IMG/VR virus record: IMGVR_UViG_3300032282_005050
Location: 1 to 28,938 of that record
Strand: one strand, 5' to 3'
Length of the DNA: 28,938 bases
DNA from: a virus
The position numbers and the translations under genes are program-made. Below, piece by piece: positions 1-6,414 of this stretch. The notes under the pieces were generated by a model. The model made no database searches, was not told where the DNA came from, and was given only the letters and a program-made list of their open reading frames with translations. The first letter of the stretch is position 1, and each line of letters begins with the position of its first letter.

Positions 1-19
1 CCCTAGAGAATATATAGAA

Positions 20-706
20 ATGGATTGGGATTCACTTCCCGAATATGTTTCTACTGGTATATCAAAAGATAAACAATTTATAGATTTTAAATTACAAGAA
101 TCTAAATTACGTTTAATGATAAGCCAATTAATTAGTGAAATATTAAATGAAGATAAAAAATATACTAATGAAAAAACTATAAAATCACATGTTCAGAATG
201 GAGATAAATCATATGATATTATTTATGATGATGATACTAGAGATACAATATATGTAAATCAAGATGGATGGGATGAACTTGATGCTTTACCTAAACAAAA
301 TGTTAGTGAAAAATTATATAACATTATTAAAGAAGAACTTGATTTAAAAGAAATTGAAAAAGTTGGGAAAATGGCTGAATATGAAGCCAAATCAAGAAAA
401 ATCAGTGAAGAAATAACTAAACGTAGAAAAAAACTTAAGGCTTTAACTACACTAGAAGAAATAGAATCAGGTTCTATTAATCTTAAAACAGTTAAAGAAT
501 TAAAAAATGATATTAAGAAACTCGAAAAAATTAAAGAGAAGTTAGATAAAAAATATACTCCTAAAGAAGGAGTTATTGATGAAGATACTACTACTATATA
601 TACTTCTGATGGAACAGAAAAAACATCTACTCCTCCACAAAAAAACACAGCTAAAGAGGTTGGAAAAGTAGGAGGTACTGTATTTTATAAGAAAAGAGGA
701 GCCTAA
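20..706 (+). CDS. Hypothetical charged coiled-coil head-region protein (possibly 5'-truncated)
   Basis: I do not recognise this 228-residue protein. It is rich in Lys and Glu. The stretch from about residue 105 to 180 looks like a long charged coiled coil, followed by a Thr/Ser-rich linker and a basic C-terminus. Residues 28-45 (SKLRLMISQLISEILNED at its core) resemble the N-terminal helices of the proteins at 1345, 1685 and 2088, which I read as capsid-targeting leaders. The frame stays open to the window edge (codons from position 2), so the true start may lie upstream. An upstream gene could equally end at the TAG at 4-6, with the ATG at 20 used. The gene ends on the A of the next gene's ATG. 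Its place directly before the gp21-like protease is where T4 carries prohead core genes (67, 68), so an internal head or core role is plausible but inferred. Confidence 0.7.
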   Translation: MDWDSLPEYVSTGISKDKQFIDFKLQESKLRLMISQLISEILNEDKKYTNEKTIKSHVQNGDKSYDIIYDDDTRDTIYVNQDGWDELDALPKQNVSEKLYNIIKEELDLKEIEKVGKMAEYEAKSRKISEEITKRRKKLKALTTLEEIESGSINLKTVKELKNDIKKLEKIKEKLDKKYTPKEGVIDEDTTTIYTSDGTEKTSTPPQKNTAKEVGKVGGTVFYKKRGA

Positions 707-1317
707 TGAAACAAATATTAATAGAAACAATCCCATTTAGTTTTTCTAAAAATAAATTAAATGAAAATACTAACCCTACTACAGGTAACCCTATTGTAGA
801 AGGAATATTAGCCACAGCCGAAGTTAAAAATGGTAATGGAAGATTATATTCTAAAGATTTATGGGAAAGAGAAATTGATAAGTACCAAGAAATTGTTAAA
901 GAAAATAGAAGTACTGGAGAATTAGACCACCCAGATAGTTCAATTATTAATCTTAAAAATGTATCTCATATTATTAGAGAAATATGGTGGGATAAAGATC
1001 ACATAATGGGTAAAATAGAAATACTCCCTACAATATCAGGTAATATATTAAAAGCATTAATTGATAATAATGTATTAGTAGGAGTATCATCTAGAGGTAT
1101 GGGTAGTTTGAAACCATTAGGTGAAGGAACAATGGAAGTACAAAATGATTTTAATGTTATAGCATGGGATTTTGTTAGTACACCATCCAATCCAGGTTCA
1201 TGGATGAATCCTATAAAAGAAGGAAAAGAGTATAATAATATTATTAATAAATATTCAAAAGTAAATTCAATTATGACAGAAATCCTTTGTTCAAAGGGTA
1301 GTTGTCCTATTTTATAA
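706..1317 (+). CDS. 21: Prohead core maturation protease, T4 gp21-like
   Basis: This serine protease cleaves scaffold, capsid and internal proteins after Glu residues during prohead maturation. The 203 residues align well with T4 gp21: N-terminal LIET, the block GRLYSKD near residue 46, GELDHP with His75, then WW at 94-95, GVSSRG with Ser128/Ser129, and WDFVSTPS with Asp155. These give the His/Ser/Asp set expected of the family. T4 gp21 is about 212 residues, so the length is normal. The C-terminus ends with MTEILCSKGSC; the MTE could be a self-cleavage site, as T4 gp21 processes itself. The gene overlaps its upstream neighbour by one base (AATGA-type junction), so the two are translationally linked. 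The genes just downstream encode proteins with likely cleavage sites for this enzyme. Confidence 0.93.
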   Translation: MKQILIETIPFSFSKNKLNENTNPTTGNPIVEGILATAEVKNGNGRLYSKDLWEREIDKYQEIVKENRSTGELDHPDSSIINLKNVSHIIREIWWDKDHIMGKIEILPTISGNILKALIDNNVLVGVSSRGMGSLKPLGEGTMEVQNDFNVIAWDFVSTPSNPGSWMNPIKEGKEYNNIINKYSKVNSIMTEILCSKGSCPIL

Positions 1318-1361
1318 AATAAAAAACAATAATAAAAAACAATAATGAAAAAATCGGAATT
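1318..1361 (+). repeat. 44-bp direct repeat, copy 1
   Basis: This copy is identical to 1658-1701. It spans the A-rich leader, the ATG and the first five to six codons of the gene at 1345. The leader itself holds a 13-nt unit (AATAAAAAACAAT) twice in tandem. Confidence 0.95.
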
Positions 1362-1659
1362 TAAAAAGCTAATCCGTGAAGAGGTTGGAAAAGTTGTTGC
1401 AGAAATGGATTCAACAACAACTGGAGATGATAATTTATTTGACGATCTACCAGCTGTTGATTTGCATATTGATGATAGTGGTAATATGAGTATATCAATA
1501 CAGGCTATGTATCATGATTCTTCTAATCATAAAGTCCCTATACTAATGAGCAATCCACACTTAAGAGAAAAGGTAGTTCAAATAATACGACAAAAAGCAC
1601 AAGTCTTGTTTAGATCAGTTATACATGGTGTAGCTGGTGAACCATATGGATTAAAATAA
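1345..1659 (+). CDS. Small protein with putative capsid-targeting leader (LIREE family, 1)
   Basis: This is a 104-residue protein of unknown body fold. Its first 20 residues (MKKSEFKKLIREEVGKVVAE) form a predicted amphipathic basic/acidic helix. That helix closely matches the starts of the proteins at 1685 and 2088. The leader ends in VVAE before MD, which fits the hydrophobic-x-x-Glu pattern cut by T4 gp21-type proteases. T4 internal proteins carry a similar short leader that sends them into the prohead and is then removed. The mature part would be acidic at first (DDNLFDDLP) and then mixed alpha/beta. The gene lies 27 nt after the protease gene, with an A-rich leader that is duplicated before the next gene. 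Internal head protein, possibly injected with the DNA, is an inference from leader and location; the body matches nothing I know. Confidence 0.8.
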   Translation: MKKSEFKKLIREEVGKVVAEMDSTTTGDDNLFDDLPAVDLHIDDSGNMSISIQAMYHDSSNHKVPILMSNPHLREKVVQIIRQKAQVLFRSVIHGVAGEPYGLK

Positions 1660-1701
1660 TAAAAAACAATAATAAAAAACAATAATGAAAAAATCGGAAT
1701 T
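1658..1701 (+). repeat. 44-bp direct repeat, copy 2
   Basis: Identical to 1318-1361, offset by 340 bp. It covers the end of the preceding stop region, the leader, the ATG and the first codons of the gene at 1685. This points to a recent duplication of the expression and targeting leader. Confidence 0.95.
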
Positions 1702-2080
1702 AAACCAACTTATTAGAGAAGAAATTTCTAAAATGAATGAAGGGTTTTTAGACAGGACTAAAGCTAAAGTTTTAGGAACAACTTCATATGTAGGAACAGG
1801 TATAAGTAATATAGGGAAATCTTTCTTAGGTAAAAAAGATCAAATAAAAGATCCAACTCTTGTTAAAGGTATAACTATGTTACAACAAAAAGCTAAAACA
1901 TTCGAAAAAGAAATCGATGATATATTAAATGATGTAAACATATTATTTCCATCAACTAAATTAAAACAGGGTCCAGCAGAACTAACTAAATTAATATCAG
2001 CATATAAATCTATATTAAATCAAGCAAAAAGTTTTAATGCCCAAATATCCTCAGGAATCCTACCACAAACACAAAAATAA
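1685..2080 (+). CDS. Small basic protein with putative capsid-targeting leader (LIREE family, 2)
   Basis: This 131-residue basic protein begins MKKSELNQLIREEISKMNE followed by GFLDRTKAKV. The leader shares MKKSE and LIREE with the protein at 1345, and the first codons are identical at the DNA level. A gp21-type cut after KMNE would free a Gly-starting, Lys-rich, mainly helical protein of about 112 residues. The Gly/Thr/Ser segment at residues 36-48 (TTSYVGTGISNIG) could bury in a membrane interface, but it is too short to call a transmembrane segment. No known domain is visible. Position after the prohead protease and the shared leader suggest packaging inside the head; a DNA-binding or host-takeover role would be a guess. 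Confidence 0.8.
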   Translation: MKKSELNQLIREEISKMNEGFLDRTKAKVLGTTSYVGTGISNIGKSFLGKKDQIKDPTLVKGITMLQQKAKTFEKEIDDILNDVNILFPSTKLKQGPAELTKLISAYKSILNQAKSFNAQISSGILPQTQK

Positions 2081-2087
2081 AACAACA

Positions 2088-2495
2088 ATGAAAAATACAA
2101 AATTAAAACAAATAATCAATAAACTCATTAAAGAAGTAATGTCAGAAGATTTCCCAGATATTGAGGCTAAAAACTATCCTGAAGCATTATTTAATCAAAT
2201 GGGGATGGATGATTTAGATATCATATATGATAATTTAATTGATGAATATAACGAAAAAGAAGCTATTTCTCAATTAGCTAATTTATTATATAATAATATG
2301 AAAAATCAAGATGATATTATTGAAGCTATTGAAAAAAGTAAATTAAATGAAGAAATTAAAATAGCTTTAATAGATGAAGTAAATGATATTTTTGAAGAAA
2401 AAAATGATTTAAATCGTTTTGATGAATCATATAACAGAATGAAAAAACTAGCAGGTATTGTTAATGAAAATAATTTCAATAGTAAAAATAGGTAA
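2088..2495 (+). CDS. Small acidic protein with putative capsid-targeting leader (family 3)
   Basis: The start is set at 2088 rather than the in-frame ATG at 2037, because the latter lies inside the upstream gene. Position 2088 follows an ACAACA-type A-rich leader and puts the leader helix at the N-terminus. The 135 residues begin MKNTKLKQIINKLIKEVMSE before DF, matching the spacing and Glu end of the leaders at 1345 and 1685. The body is acidic and helical. Near the C-terminus is RMKKLAGI, and the scaffold protein ends in WQKLAGIK, so the two share a short C-terminal tag. The gene starts 8 nt after the previous stop and is the last of the first unit, followed by a strong terminator at 2615. 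Function unknown; an internal or core head protein is inferred. Confidence 0.78.
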   Translation: MKNTKLKQIINKLIKEVMSEDFPDIEAKNYPEALFNQMGMDDLDIIYDNLIDEYNEKEAISQLANLLYNNMKNQDDIIEAIEKSKLNEEIKIALIDEVNDIFEEKNDLNRFDESYNRMKKLAGIVNENNFNSKNR

Positions 2496-2614
2496 TACTA
2501 ACTTACAATCTTACACAGTAAAGGGTTTAAGCATGAATTTATTGTCATTATAAATTAATTAAACATTTAGATCGATTCATAGCCGATCGCTTAGAAATAT
2601 AAAATATGACAGCT

Positions 2615-2650
2615 GTGACGTCCAAACAAAATGGACGTCACTTTTTTTTT
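2615..2650 (+). terminator. Strong intrinsic terminator after the protease/leader-protein unit
   Basis: A perfect 9-bp stem (GTGACGTCC / GGACGTCAC) with a 9-nt loop is followed by nine T residues. The 120 nt before it (2496-2614) hold no gene I can support, only a small inverted repeat GATCG/CGATC at 2570-2588. Confidence 0.93.
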
Positions 2651-2671
2651 GGTTTTTAAAATTAAAATTAG

Positions 2672-2683
2672 TATATTTATAAT
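2672..2683 (+). promoter_or_regulatory. Late-promoter-like motif ATATTTATAAT before denV
   Basis: The core TATTTATA lies at 2674-2681, 24 nt after the terminator T-run. It ends only 2 nt before the denV ATG, the shortest spacing in the window. Confidence 0.65.
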
Positions 2684-3061
2684 ATGACAAGAATAAATTC
2701 TGGAATTAATCCAAATGAATTAACAGACAGACATCTCTTAGCCGAAGCTAGAGAAATTAAGCGAGTACCGAATTGTGTATCTAGAGGTAGGTATAATTTA
2801 AAAAATGTTCCTTTAAAATTTACTTTAGGTAAAGGACATGTAGCATTCTTTTATAATAAATTAGGATATCTAAAAAATAGATATGAAGATATATATCAAG
2901 AATGTAAAATTAGAGGATTTAACGTCCAATATTGGGGAAGCGCTTGGGATATGGTACCTAAAGAATTAATGAATGATTATCTTCCTACTAAAGAAGATAG
3001 AGAAATTATTACCCAACGAATTAATGAAAGATTAAATAAAATTAATAAACATGGAAAATAA
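2684..3061 (+). CDS. denV: Pyrimidine-dimer DNA glycosylase / AP lyase, T4 endonuclease V-like
   Basis: This base-excision repair enzyme removes UV-induced pyrimidine dimers and nicks the abasic site. The protein begins MTRIN exactly like T4 endonuclease V. Thr2, whose free amino group is the nucleophile once Met is removed, and Arg3 are present. His17, Arg23, catalytic Glu24 and Arg27 match T4 His16, Arg22, Glu23 and Arg26 with a one-residue shift. GKGHVAFFYNKL and the ECKIRGFN block also match. Because Thr2 must be residue 2, the start at 2684 is certain. At 125 residues it is shorter than T4 DenV (138) and lacks the aromatic C-terminal tail. It overlaps the next gene by 11 nt. A repair enzyme suits a phage of sunlit water, though that habitat is inferred. 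Confidence 0.95.
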   Translation: MTRINSGINPNELTDRHLLAEAREIKRVPNCVSRGRYNLKNVPLKFTLGKGHVAFFYNKLGYLKNRYEDIYQECKIRGFNVQYWGSAWDMVPKELMNDYLPTKEDREIITQRINERLNKINKHGK

Positions 3062-4379
3062 AAAAATAGTATATATAGGAGCGGGTGTATCAACACAGTA
3101 TGGTGTTCTTCACCTCCTAAAGAATGGATATAACCCTAAAAATATAACAATTATAGATAAAGGAAATTCTATATATAATAGAAAACCTGAAGAAGTAATG
3201 ACAGGTGCTGGTGGAGCAGGAACATGGAGTGACTTTAAAGTAATACCATCATTTAAACAAGGTGGATTGTTTTACCCTCACTATTGTCAAGATGAAGAAT
3301 ATGCAAATAAATTATCTAAACAATTATATAATTATATAGTTGAATATCATCCTGATCCAACTAAAATAATGTATACTGAACCAACAGAAGAACCTCAATT
3401 CATTAAAGATTCTCCATTTGAATTAAGACAATCTCCATGTTATCATTTAGGTACAGATTATGGTCAACAACAAGTTAAAGCTATATTTGAATATTTTGAT
3501 AAAGTAGGAGTTAATCAAATATATAATGCTGAAGTTTTAAATATTGATCCTACAAAAAATATAATAACATATTCATATCAAGAAAATTCTGAAAAATATT
3601 ATAATACTATTTTTGGAGATAAACTCATTATAGGAACAGGGAAATCAGGTATGGATTTACTTACTAAATTAATTGAACAATTTGAATTAAATACAACTCC
3701 TAAACCTGCCCAGTTTGGAGTACGTTATGAAACAGATGGTAAGTATTTTACTGAATTAAATAAAATAGCTTATGATTTTAAATTATATAAGAAATTTGGT
3801 GAAGATAGTGGGCGTAGTTTTTGTACAAATAATTTTGCAGCATTTGTAGCAGAAGAAGAAACATATGGAATGAAATCATACAATGGTCATGCTCATAAAG
3901 ATAAAAATAAATTTAATGGTTTAACTAATTTTGGTATATTATTAGAAGCACGAGGTATTGATGATCCATTTAAATTTAGTCAAGATTTAGTTCAATTCTT
4001 TCAATTAAATGGTGAAGCTACATATTATTCTCCAACAAATAGACAACCATCATTAACAGATCAGGGAACACTAGTACCAGGATATAAAATATCACTAGAT
4101 AAATTTAAAGAAGGCTTTGAAAAATATGCTGATTATATTTTAGAATTTATAGATGATTTAAACAATACATTCGGAATAAATGATGATTATATATTTTATT
4201 GTCCTGAGGTAAAATTCTTAACAAATGAAATATTATTAAATAAAAAAGATTTATCTATCCCAAAATTTCCTAATATACAATTACAAGGAGATGCAGCAGG
4301 AGCTAGGGGTATATTTATATCAGCTATTCATGGTTTATATTGTTCTGAAGCTATCCTTCAAGATCTTAATAAAAATTAA
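3051..4379 (+). CDS. FAD-dependent oxidoreductase, COG2509-like
   Basis: This 442-residue flavoprotein starts with a Rossmann dinucleotide-binding motif (IGAGVSTQYGVLHLL, residues 9-23), then a strand ending in Asp/Lys (IIDKG) that would bind the ribose of FAD. The GAGGAGTWSDFK segment (about residues 52-63) resembles the GGAGTFSDGKL signature of COG2509 FAD-dependent dehydrogenases. LIIGTGKSGMDLL near residue 190 looks like the second conserved glycine block. The C-terminal GDAAGARGIFISAIHGLYCSEAI is the usual FAD-contacting end of the family. No transmembrane segment is seen. The substrate is unknown, as for most COG2509 members. The gene overlaps denV and is followed within 5 nt by a small gene, so it belongs to the non-structural cassette. 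It is probably a host-derived auxiliary metabolic gene. Confidence 0.85.
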   Translation: MENKKIVYIGAGVSTQYGVLHLLKNGYNPKNITIIDKGNSIYNRKPEEVMTGAGGAGTWSDFKVIPSFKQGGLFYPHYCQDEEYANKLSKQLYNYIVEYHPDPTKIMYTEPTEEPQFIKDSPFELRQSPCYHLGTDYGQQQVKAIFEYFDKVGVNQIYNAEVLNIDPTKNIITYSYQENSEKYYNTIFGDKLIIGTGKSGMDLLTKLIEQFELNTTPKPAQFGVRYETDGKYFTELNKIAYDFKLYKKFGEDSGRSFCTNNFAAFVAEEETYGMKSYNGHAHKDKNKFNGLTNFGILLEARGIDDPFKFSQDLVQFFQLNGEATYYSPTNRQPSLTDQGTLVPGYKISLDKFKEGFEKYADYILEFIDDLNNTFGINDDYIFYCPEVKFLTNEILLNKKDLSIPKFPNIQLQGDAAGARGIFISAIHGLYCSEAILQDLNKN

Positions 4380-4383
4380 CACA

Positions 4384-4611
4384 ATGGAAATAAAATTTAT
4401 AGAAGGTAAAAAGATTATATCAGAAGATGGTACAATACGAATTATTAAAGACGGAAAACTTCACAATTCAGAAGGACCAGCTCTAATTCCTTTAGGTGAT
4501 TATCGTAAAAGAGAATATTATATTAATGGTATAAAATTTTCTGAAAAGGATTGGAAATCAGCTAAACGTAGTTTAACAGGCTTACCTTGGTTTAAGGCAA
4601 AACGGGGATAA
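4384..4611 (+). CDS. Small MORN-like / KLHxxxGPA-motif protein
   Basis: I place the start at 4384 (MEIKFIEGKK). The longer open frame to 4291 runs back into the flavoprotein gene, and 4384 has the ACACA leader typical here, 4 nt after the previous stop. The 75-residue product contains DGKLHNSEGPALI, then YYINGIKFSEKDW. That pattern (K-L-H-x-x-x-G-P-A followed by YY-x-N-G and a Trp) is seen in MORN-repeat-like beta-hairpin proteins common in phages and bacteria. Their function is generally unknown. It sits between the flavoprotein and kinase genes and is probably cotranscribed with them. Confidence 0.75.
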   Translation: MEIKFIEGKKIISEDGTIRIIKDGKLHNSEGPALIPLGDYRKREYYINGIKFSEKDWKSAKRSLTGLPWFKAKRG

Positions 4612-4626
4612 AATTAAAATAAAACA

Positions 4627-5163
4627 ATGGCAAAAATAGGATTAACTGGAACAATGAGTGTTGGTAAAAGTAGTTTAGTTAAAGCATTACAAGAGCTACC
4701 TGAATTTAAAGATTATGAATTCGTAACTGAACGAAGTAAATATTTAAGAGATCAAGGTATAGCATTAAATAATGACTCTACATTTAAAGGACAAGTAGTA
4801 TTTGCTGCTGAACGTAGTTTAGAATTAATGAAAGAAAACATAATAACAGATAGAACAATTTATGATGTTTGTGCTTTTACTTTAAGTTCTAAATCTATGT
4901 ATTGGGAAACAAAAAGACAATTTGTTAACTTAATGATGGAATGGGGTGAAATGTATAAGGATTATGATTATGTAATTTATGTAGATCCTGAAGGTGTAGA
5001 AATTGAAGATAATGGAGTTAGAACTACGGATAGTGATTATAGAAATAAAATAGATAAAACTATTAAAGAATTATTATTTGAATGGCCTCCTAAAAAAAGA
5101 ATAGATGTGAAAGGTTCTATTGAAGAAAGAATTAAAACAATAAAAGAATTTATGTCTTTATAA
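4627..5163 (+). CDS. P-loop nucleotide kinase / NadR-like AAA_28 ATPase
   Basis: The 178-residue protein has a Walker A motif at residues 8-15 (GTMSVGKS) right after an N-terminal beta strand. It also has a putative acid pair at the strand DYVIYVDPEG near residue 120, and a lid-like region DNGVRTTDSDYRNKID that resembles NadR/AAA_28 and thymidylate-kinase-like enzymes. TDRTIYDVCAF around residue 74 corresponds to the substrate-binding DR motif of nucleoside and nucleotide kinases. It may phosphorylate a nucleoside or nucleotide for phage DNA synthesis, but the sequence does not fix the substrate. It is the last gene of the 2684-5163 cassette, followed by a strong terminator. Confidence 0.8.
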   Translation: MAKIGLTGTMSVGKSSLVKALQELPEFKDYEFVTERSKYLRDQGIALNNDSTFKGQVVFAAERSLELMKENIITDRTIYDVCAFTLSSKSMYWETKRQFVNLMMEWGEMYKDYDYVIYVDPEGVEIEDNGVRTTDSDYRNKIDKTIKELLFEWPPKKRIDVKGSIEERIKTIKEFMSL

Positions 5164-5202
5164 TAAGATAAGAACCCCTTTATATATAGTATATATAAAC
5201 TG

Positions 5203-5236
5203 ATGCCTCCCCTAAAAAGGAGGCATTTCTCTTTCT
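5203..5236 (+). terminator. Intrinsic terminator after the metabolic cassette
   Basis: An 8-bp perfect stem (ATGCCTCC / GGAGGCAT) with loop CCTAAAAA is followed by a T-rich tract, TTCTCTTTCT. It separates the repair/metabolic cassette from the scaffold-capsid unit. Confidence 0.9.
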
Positions 5237-5280
5237 AAAAGAAGCGATTTTGAAAAAAACATATATACGTATACACGAAT

Positions 5281-5299
5281 ATATCATTTTGTATGATAT
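5281..5299. repeat. Inverted repeat in the scaffold-capsid promoter region
   Basis: Perfect 7-bp arms ATATCAT and ATGATAT flank a 5-nt spacer, TTTGT. It lies 73 nt upstream of the scaffold start and could be an operator or a short RNA hairpin. Confidence 0.6.
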
Positions 5300-5312
5300 T
5301 TAAATATATTAT

Positions 5313-5321
5313 TAATTTATA
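5313..5321 (+). promoter_or_regulatory. Degenerate late-motif candidate before the scaffold gene
   Basis: AATTTATA at 5314-5321 matches the recurrent TATTTATA core at 7 of 8 positions. A TTTG at 5288-5291 lies about 21 nt upstream, the Bacteroidota -33 to -7 spacing, so a host-type promoter is an alternative. This would drive the scaffold and capsid genes. Confidence 0.35.
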
Positions 5322-5322
5322 T

Positions 5323-5346
5323 TACGCTACAACTTTATTAAGCGTA
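5323..5346 (+). promoter_or_regulatory. 5'-UTR hairpin upstream of the scaffold gene
   Basis: TACGCT (5323-5328) pairs with AGCGTA (5341-5346) over a 12-nt loop. It ends 25 nt before the ATG at 5372 and may shape the leader of the scaffold-capsid transcript. Confidence 0.4.
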
Positions 5347-5371
5347 TTTCCTTAACAAAATTTAAGAAAAA

Positions 5372-6385
5372 ATGAACAGAGATCTATTAAAAGATGCTAT
5401 TGCTGATGCAAAAACTGTAAAAGAAACAGCTATAGCAAATGCAAAGATTGCCCTTGAAGAGGCATTCACACCACACCTAAAAGAAATGTTCGCCCAAAAA
5501 TTAGATGAAATGGACGAAGAAAGTATGGAAGAAATGGAAGACGATGATTATGTATCAGAAGATGCTTCAGAAGATGTTTCTTTAGATGAACTTCTTGCAG
5601 AATTAGAAGAAGAAGATGATGAAGAAATCAACATTGGTGATGATGATTTATTTGAAGTAGAAGATGATGAAGAATCAAATGATGAAGAAGGTATCGAAGA
5701 CATGTCTGAGGAAGACCTTAAATCATTTATTGAAGACATCATCAAAGACATGATTACTAATGGTGAGTTAGAAGCTGGTGAAGAAGAAACTGAAGATGAA
5801 TCTGAAGAAGAGGAAGAAGAAGTTTCTATTGATGAGCTTTTAGCAGAAATGGAAATGGAAGAAGAAGATTTAAATGAGTATGCAGAAACTTCTCCTGAAG
5901 AAATGTTAGCTTCAATTTGCAATGATTATCCTAATCATCAATCTTGTAAAAATTACAAACCTGTAGCAGAAACCAAGAAAATGAAAATGGATGATGAGTT
6001 GGAAGAAGCTAAAAAAGATGAAGAATTAGAAGAAGCATATGATGCTATTAAATCTATTAGATCCGAACTTGAAGAAGTTAAATTGTTAAATTCTAAATTG
6101 CTTTATACAAATAAACTCTTCAAAACACAAAACTTAACTGAAAGCCAAAAAGTTAAGATATTAAACGCTTTTGATAAAACTACAAACACAAAAGAAGCCA
6201 AATTAGTATACGAAACATTGTCAGCTAATGTTAAAAATACTAATAAAAAACCATTAAATGGAGGTTTTAAAGGTGGTTTTGCATCAAAAGCTACTTCTTC
6301 TAGTTTAATTGCTGAATCTAAAAAACCAATAGTTGAAATAGATTCTCAATTTGCTAGATGGCAAAAATTAGCTGGAATTAAATAA
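5372..6385 (+). CDS. 22: Prohead core scaffold protein, T4 gp22-like
   Basis: This 337-residue protein is the internal scaffold around which the capsid shell assembles. The order is an Ala-rich N-terminal helix (residues 1-45), a very acidic Asp/Glu-rich centre (about 45-190), a charged coiled coil (about 205-240), and a conserved helical C-terminal part containing LLYTNKLFKTQNL and KILNAFDK. It ends WQKLAGIK, a short tag shared with the protein at 2088. Several ELLAE and similar sites could be cut by the gp21-like protease. Identification rests on this architecture and on its place directly before the major capsid gene, as in T4 (22-23). It begins a new transcription unit after the terminator at 5203. 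The antisense Ser-rich open frame is a shadow of the acidic repeat. Confidence 0.9.
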   Translation: MNRDLLKDAIADAKTVKETAIANAKIALEEAFTPHLKEMFAQKLDEMDEESMEEMEDDDYVSEDASEDVSLDELLAELEEEDDEEINIGDDDLFEVEDDEESNDEEGIEDMSEEDLKSFIEDIIKDMITNGELEAGEEETEDESEEEEEEVSIDELLAEMEMEEEDLNEYAETSPEEMLASICNDYPNHQSCKNYKPVAETKKMKMDDELEEAKKDEELEEAYDAIKSIRSELEEVKLLNSKLLYTNKLFKTQNLTESQKVKILNAFDKTTNTKEAKLVYETLSANVKNTNKKPLNGGFKGGFASKATSSSLIAESKKPIVEIDSQFARWQKLAGIK

Positions 6386-6387
6386 TT

Positions 6388-6414
6388 AAAACAAAAACAA
6401 AAACAAAAACAAAA
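6388..6414 (+). promoter_or_regulatory. A-rich hexanucleotide-repeat leader of the capsid gene
   Basis: Cytosines at 6392, 6398, 6404 and 6410 give a perfect AAAAAC period-6 repeat running up to the ATG at 6415. There is no Shine-Dalgarno sequence. An unstructured A-rich leader fits efficient initiation in Bacteroidota-type hosts. Confidence 0.7.

Noticed and set aside
259-648. Minus-strand open frame opposite the first gene
   Set aside because: Shadow of the plus-strand coding sequence, low-complexity Ser/Phe composition, no leader or motif.
2037-2087. Upstream extension of the gene at 2088
   Set aside because: It overlaps the preceding gene's end and would bury the leader helix; 2088 has the usual A-rich context.
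2496-2614. tRNA or structured RNA gene in the gap before the terminator
   Set aside because: No cloverleaf or conserved tRNA arms; only a 5-bp inverted repeat at 2570-2588.
4291-4383. Upstream extension of the gene at 4384
   Set aside because: It lies inside the flavoprotein gene in another frame; the ATG at 4384 directly follows the stop with the usual leader.
5548-5922. Minus-strand Ser-rich open frame
   Set aside because: It is the antisense of the GAA/GAT-rich acidic scaffold region; TTC/TCA triplets give poly-Ser by chance.
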